A stretch of DNA of 24,743 nt. Source: CAZBPZ01 sp964493955. Its GTDB lineage: Bacteria; Chloroflexota; Dehalococcoidia; Dehalococcoidales; Fen-1064. Position 1 is the first letter of the stretch. The number at the start of each line of letters is the position of its first letter. A program made the translations under genes and the position numbers. The stretch lies in contig CAZBPZ010000020.1 of NCBI GenBank assembly GCA_964493955.1, positions 1 through 24,743 on the forward strand, given 5' to 3'. The notes under the pieces are model-generated. The model was not told the DNA's origin, ran no database searches, and saw only the letters and a program-made list of their open reading frames with translations. This document shows positions 22,192 to 24,743 of this stretch, piece by piece.

Positions 22192-22220
22192 ATTCTAGGT
22201 GGGGGGTGGGGTGGTGTCAA
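22192..22220 (-). promoter_or_regulatory. Near-consensus promoter of the dinB-to-cutA operon
   Basis: On the minus strand a perfect TTGACA (22215-22220) and TAGAAT (22192-22197) are exactly 17 bp apart. Transcription would start near 22185, about 32 bases before the dinB-like ATG. It lies inside the last codons of the nfeD-like gene. Confidence 0.8.
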
Positions 22221-22641
22221 ACCGGGTGCCCGGTGGCGGTGCCTTCTGTGCCGGCCGCACAATGAGCCGCAGCCTCTTCTGGCCGACGACCACCACCCGG
22301 CTCCCCGGCGCTATCCGGCCAGAGGCGGCCCTGGCCTGCCAGAGCTCGCCACCGATTCTCACCTGGCCGGTGGGGGCCAGGTACTCCACCGCTTCGCCTT
22401 CTGTGCCCAGCATGGTGGCGAGGCCGGGCGCCGGGGCAGCCCGCAGCGCCCTGACACTCTTGCGGTAGGTGATGACGTCGGCCACGAGGATGGCCAGCCC
22501 GACCGGGGCTATCACCCAGGGCGGCAGTTCCACCCCCAGCGCCGGCAGGCCCCACAGCACGACGGCCACCAGGGCGCCCTCCTGCAGGGTGGTGCTGATA
22601 ATGCGCCAGACAAGGAACAGGCGGTTGCTGTGTTGCTCCAT
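22195..22641 (-). CDS. NfeD-like membrane protein with OB-fold domain
   Basis: A 148-residue protein. Residues about 8-60 are hydrophobic and form two likely transmembrane helices (LVWRIISTTL... VVLWGL and PPWVIAPVGLAILVADVI). The remainder resembles the soluble NfeD beta-barrel: MLGTEGEAVEYLAPTGQVRI, then GELWQARA, then RVVVVGQKRLRLIVRP. This is the short NfeD form, thought to help membrane-protein quality control or membrane domains. No SPFH/stomatin partner is near. The -10 box lies so close to ATG 22641 that the mRNA may have almost no leader. Confidence 0.87.
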   Translation of the reverse strand: MEQHSNRLFLVWRIISTTLQEGALVAVVLWGLPALGVELPPWVIAPVGLAILVADVITYRKSVRALRAAPAPGLATMLGTEGEAVEYLAPTGQVRIGGELWQARAASGRIAPGSRVVVVGQKRLRLIVRPAQKAPPPGTRFDTTPPPT

Positions 22642-22649
22642 CTGTTTCC

Positions 22650-22655
22650 ATTATA
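22650..22655 (-). promoter_or_regulatory. -10 box of the nfeD-like gene
   Basis: A perfect TATAAT on the minus strand ends only 8 bp before the ATG. Transcription would start near 22643, at or next to the start codon. No -35 hexamer is recognisable. Confidence 0.5.
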
Positions 22656-22680
22656 GCAGCGGCAGACTGGCCGGCGGCGA

Positions 22681-22710
22681 TTGCGGGCCGGGCGAGGCCG
22701 GTGCTATAAT
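22681..22710 (+). promoter_or_regulatory. Promoter of gatC-gatA
   Basis: TTGCGG (22681-22686) and a perfect TATAAT (22705-22710) are 18 bp apart, giving a transcription start near 22717 and a leader of about 20 bases that holds the ribosome binding site GGGGGA. Confidence 0.65.
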
Positions 22711-22736
22711 CGGGTCAGCCTTCGGGGGACTCAACC

Positions 22737-23024
22737 ATGAAGCTGTCCAGAGAAGAGGTGCTGCACATCGCGCGGCTGGCCCGGCTCGGCCTGAGCGAGG
22801 AGGAAGTGGAACGGGCCCGCGGGCAGCTCTCCAACATCCTGGAGAACTTCGAGGTGCTGCAGTCGGTGGATACCACCGACGTCCCCCCAACGGCGCAGTC
22901 GCTGGCGCTGCAGAACGTGATGCGGCCGGATGAGCCGGGCGAGTCCTACCCGCGTGAAGATATCCTGGCCAACGCCCCGCAGCAGGCCGAGGGGTACATC
23001 CGTGTCCGTGCCGTGCTGGAGTGA
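22737..23024 (+). CDS. gatC: Aspartyl/glutamyl-tRNA amidotransferase subunit C
   Basis: A 95-residue subunit of the GatCAB complex, which converts misacylated Glu-tRNA(Gln) or Asp-tRNA(Asn) to the correct form. Family features: HIARLARLGLSEEEVE (9-24), LSNILENFEVLQSVDTTDV, and the C-terminal MRPDEPGES...ILANAPQ. GatC wraps around GatA and stabilises GatA with GatB. ATG 22737 has GGGGGA 7 bases upstream. gatA follows after 88 bp. Confidence 0.96.
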   Translation: MKLSREEVLHIARLARLGLSEEEVERARGQLSNILENFEVLQSVDTTDVPPTAQSLALQNVMRPDEPGESYPREDILANAPQQAEGYIRVRAVLE

Positions 23025-23112
23025 TGGCTGTCACCTGCCGGTCCGCACACCCGGGTGGGCAGTGCTATCACCGGCCCGTTCTCGCTGCAACTGACCTGAG
23101 GGGAGCCTAACC

Positions 23113-24579
23113 TTGGCAAGCGACGGTAACGCAATGACCATTCGCCAGGCCAGGTACCTGCTGGAGAGCCGGCAGCTTTCGGCGGTGGAGCTGACGAGGC
23201 GCTATCTGGAGCGGATTGAAGAGGTGGAGCCGCGGGTGCGGGCGGTGGTCACGGTGACGGAAGAGATGGCGCTGGAGCAGGCGCGGGCGGCCGACAGAGC
23301 GCTGGCGGCCGGAGAGGGTGGACCGCTCACGGGGGTACCGGTGCTGCTCAAGGACAACCTGTGCACCCGCGGCGTGCGCACGACCTGCTCCTCGAGGATG
23401 CTGGAGAACTTTGTACCGCCGTACGATGCCACCGTGGTTGAGAAGCTGAAGGCGGCCGGGGCGGTCGTCCTGGGTAAGACCAACATGGACGAGTTTGCCA
23501 TGGGCTCGTCCACCGAGCATTCGGCCCTGTTTGCCACGCACAATCCCTGGGACCTGGCGCGGGTGCCGGGGGGTTCCAGCGGCGGCTCGGCGGCGGCGGT
23601 GGCGGCCGGAGAGGCCGTCTATGCCCTGGGTTCGGACACCGGCGGCAGTATCCGCCAGCCGGCCGGTTTCTGCAGTGTGACCGGTCTCAAGCCCACCTAC
23701 GGCCGGGTGAGCCGCTACGGGCTGGTGGCCTTTGCCAGCTCGCTTGACCAGATAGGACCGCTGACGCGCGACGCCCACGATTCTGCCCTGGTGCTGAATG
23801 CTATCGCCGGGCACGACCGGCGTGACTCCACCTCGGCCCCCGACCCCGTGCCCGACTTCACCGCTGCCCTGACGGGTGACATCAGCGGGCTGAAGATAGG
23901 TGTTCCCGGAGAGTACTTTGTTGAGGGGATGCAGCCGGAGGTGGCAGCGGCTGTGCAGGGGGCTATCGGTCGGCTGGGGGAGCTGGGGGCCGTCATCGAC
24001 CGCGACGCCTCGCTGCCGCTTACCCGGTTTGCCCTGGCCGTTTACTACATCATTGCTCCTTCCGAGGCTTCGGCCAACCTGGCCCGGTACGATGGCGTCA
24101 AGTACGGCTACTCGTACCAGGAGACCAATAGCATGTGGGAGGCGATGGACGGCACGCGCCAGTACGGTTTCGGGCCGGAGGTCAAGCGGCGCATCATGCT
24201 CGGCACCTACGCCCTCTCGGCCGGGTACTACGACGCCTACTACCTCAAGGCCCAGAAGGTGCGCACCCTCATCCGCCGCGAGTTTGACGCTGCCTTTGAG
24301 AAGTACGATGTGCTGGTGACACCAACCTCGCCCACCGTGCCCTTCCGGCTGGGTGAGAAGCTGGACGACCCGTTGCAGATGTACCTGGCGGACGTCTGCA
24401 CGCTGCCGGTCAACATTGCCGGGCTGCCGGGAGTATCGGTGCCGTGCGGGTTCGTAGACGGCCTGCCGGTGGGGATGCAGATTATCGGTAGGCCCTTCGA
24501 CGAGGCGACGGTGCTGCGCGTGGCTGATGCCTACCAGCGCGTGACCGACTGGCACAAAAAGGTGGCCGAACTCGGGTAG
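23113..24579 (+). CDS. gatA: Aspartyl/glutamyl-tRNA amidotransferase subunit A
   Basis: A 488-residue amidase subunit that frees ammonia from glutamine for tRNA amidation. The Ser-cis-Ser-Lys triad is complete: K80 (VLLKDN), S155 (GGSSGGSA) and S179 (DTGGSIRQP). The C-terminal VPCGFVDGLPVGMQIIG is typical. The start is the TTG at 23113 with GAGGGGAG 7 bases upstream; in-frame ATG 23134 has no ribosome binding site. gatB is not seen in the 164 bp left after the stop, so it is probably encoded elsewhere. Confidence 0.97.
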   Translation: MASDGNAMTIRQARYLLESRQLSAVELTRRYLERIEEVEPRVRAVVTVTEEMALEQARAADRALAAGEGGPLTGVPVLLKDNLCTRGVRTTCSSRMLENFVPPYDATVVEKLKAAGAVVLGKTNMDEFAMGSSTEHSALFATHNPWDLARVPGGSSGGSAAAVAAGEAVYALGSDTGGSIRQPAGFCSVTGLKPTYGRVSRYGLVAFASSLDQIGPLTRDAHDSALVLNAIAGHDRRDSTSAPDPVPDFTAALTGDISGLKIGVPGEYFVEGMQPEVAAAVQGAIGRLGELGAVIDRDASLPLTRFALAVYYIIAPSEASANLARYDGVKYGYSYQETNSMWEAMDGTRQYGFGPEVKRRIMLGTYALSAGYYDAYYLKAQKVRTLIRREFDAAFEKYDVLVTPTSPTVPFRLGEKLDDPLQMYLADVCTLPVNIAGLPGVSVPCGFVDGLPVGMQIIGRPFDEATVLRVADAYQRVTDWHKKVAELG

Positions 24580-24593
24580 TTGCCACCCGGCCG

Positions 24594-24624
24594 GACCCCG
24601 GTGACCGGACGGGAGGGCGGGGTC
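24594..24624. other. GC hairpin after gatA
   Basis: Perfect 7-bp arms GACCCCG (24594-24600) and CGGGGTC (24618-24624) surround a 17-base loop. No T-run follows, so it is not a canonical terminator. Confidence 0.4.
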
Positions 24625-24655
24625 TCCGGGGGAGGTAGCAGTTCCTTCGCCGGTA

Positions 24656-24682
24656 CCGCCCTCTTACTGACAGGCAGGGCGG
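24656..24682. other. Second GC hairpin after gatA
   Basis: Perfect 7-bp arms CCGCCCT (24656-24662) and AGGGCGG (24676-24682) around a 13-base loop. No T-run follows. Together with the previous hairpin it makes the space between gatA and the next gene structured. Confidence 0.4.
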
Positions 24683-24693
24683 GAGTGCCCATG

Positions 24694-24723
24694 TTGAACC
24701 GGCCAGTCGTAAGGTGCTATTCT
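24694..24723 (+). promoter_or_regulatory. Candidate promoter for a gene beyond the window
   Basis: TTGAAC (24694-24699) and TATTCT (24718-24723) are 18 bp apart, each 4 of 6 to consensus. The -10 is preceded by GGTGC exactly as at gatC. Any gene it serves starts outside the window. Confidence 0.3.
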
Positions 24724-24743
24724 GGTCATACCTACCCGCAGCG

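Noticed and set aside
23107..24555. A 482-codon open frame on the minus strand opposite gatA
   Set aside because: Antisense to a complete GatA with all catalytic residues; the composition is typical of a GC-rich shadow frame and it has no family features.

Overview
The window is GC-rich bacterial chromosome with densely packed genes, many GTG or TTG starts and many 1-14 bp gene overlaps. The gene mix suggests a Dehalococcoidia-like Chloroflexota: a transketolase followed by an rpiB remnant, a YchF-like GTPase, NadA, DUF169, UPF0280 and gatC-gatA. That taxonomic reading is an inference from gene content and style; no rRNA is present to settle it. A 100-base run of N at 9808-9907 shows this is a scaffold, probably an assembled or metagenome-derived genome.

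Layout. 1-2503: a tRNA-Lys(UUU) cut by the window edge, a degraded copy of its 3' end, transketolase, and a broken ribose-5-phosphate isomerase B. 2543-4516 (minus): a MarR repressor and a MATE exporter in one unit, with an AT-rich promoter and a possible operator. 4622-9266: a radical SAM/SPASM protein on plus meets, stop codon against stop codon, a minus-strand cluster of GT4 glycosyltransferase, methyltransferase, alpha/alpha-toroid protein and a second methyltransferase. This is the least understood part of the window. 9343-12612: a zinc-ribbon/winged-helix protein, the assembly gap, an SDR oxidoreductase, and on minus an LsrF-like aldolase with a zinc alcohol dehydrogenase. 12704-16043: a NatAB-like ABC exporter convergent with a divergent PP2C-type phosphatase. 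16075-17235: a YchF-like GTPase with an altered P-loop. 17272-22220 (minus): a seven-gene run dinB-like, UPF0280, mnmA, DUF169, MOSC, nadA, cutA, with a near-consensus promoter inside the preceding nfeD-like gene. 22650 to the end: divergent nfeD-like and gatC-gatA, then a leader region for a gene beyond the window.

How the genes work together. Transketolase (pentose phosphates), NadA (NAD), MnmA (tRNA thiolation) and GatCA (Gln/Asn-tRNA amidation) are core metabolism and translation. MarR-MATE is a regulated efflux unit. The GT4/methyltransferase/toroid cluster looks like assembly or modification of a methylated glycoconjugate or secondary metabolite, but its product cannot be named. No CRISPR array, insertion sequence, integrase or phage gene was seen. 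Several promoters share a -35 element beginning TTGC and a -10 close to TATAAT, and no canonical hairpin-plus-T-run terminator was found.
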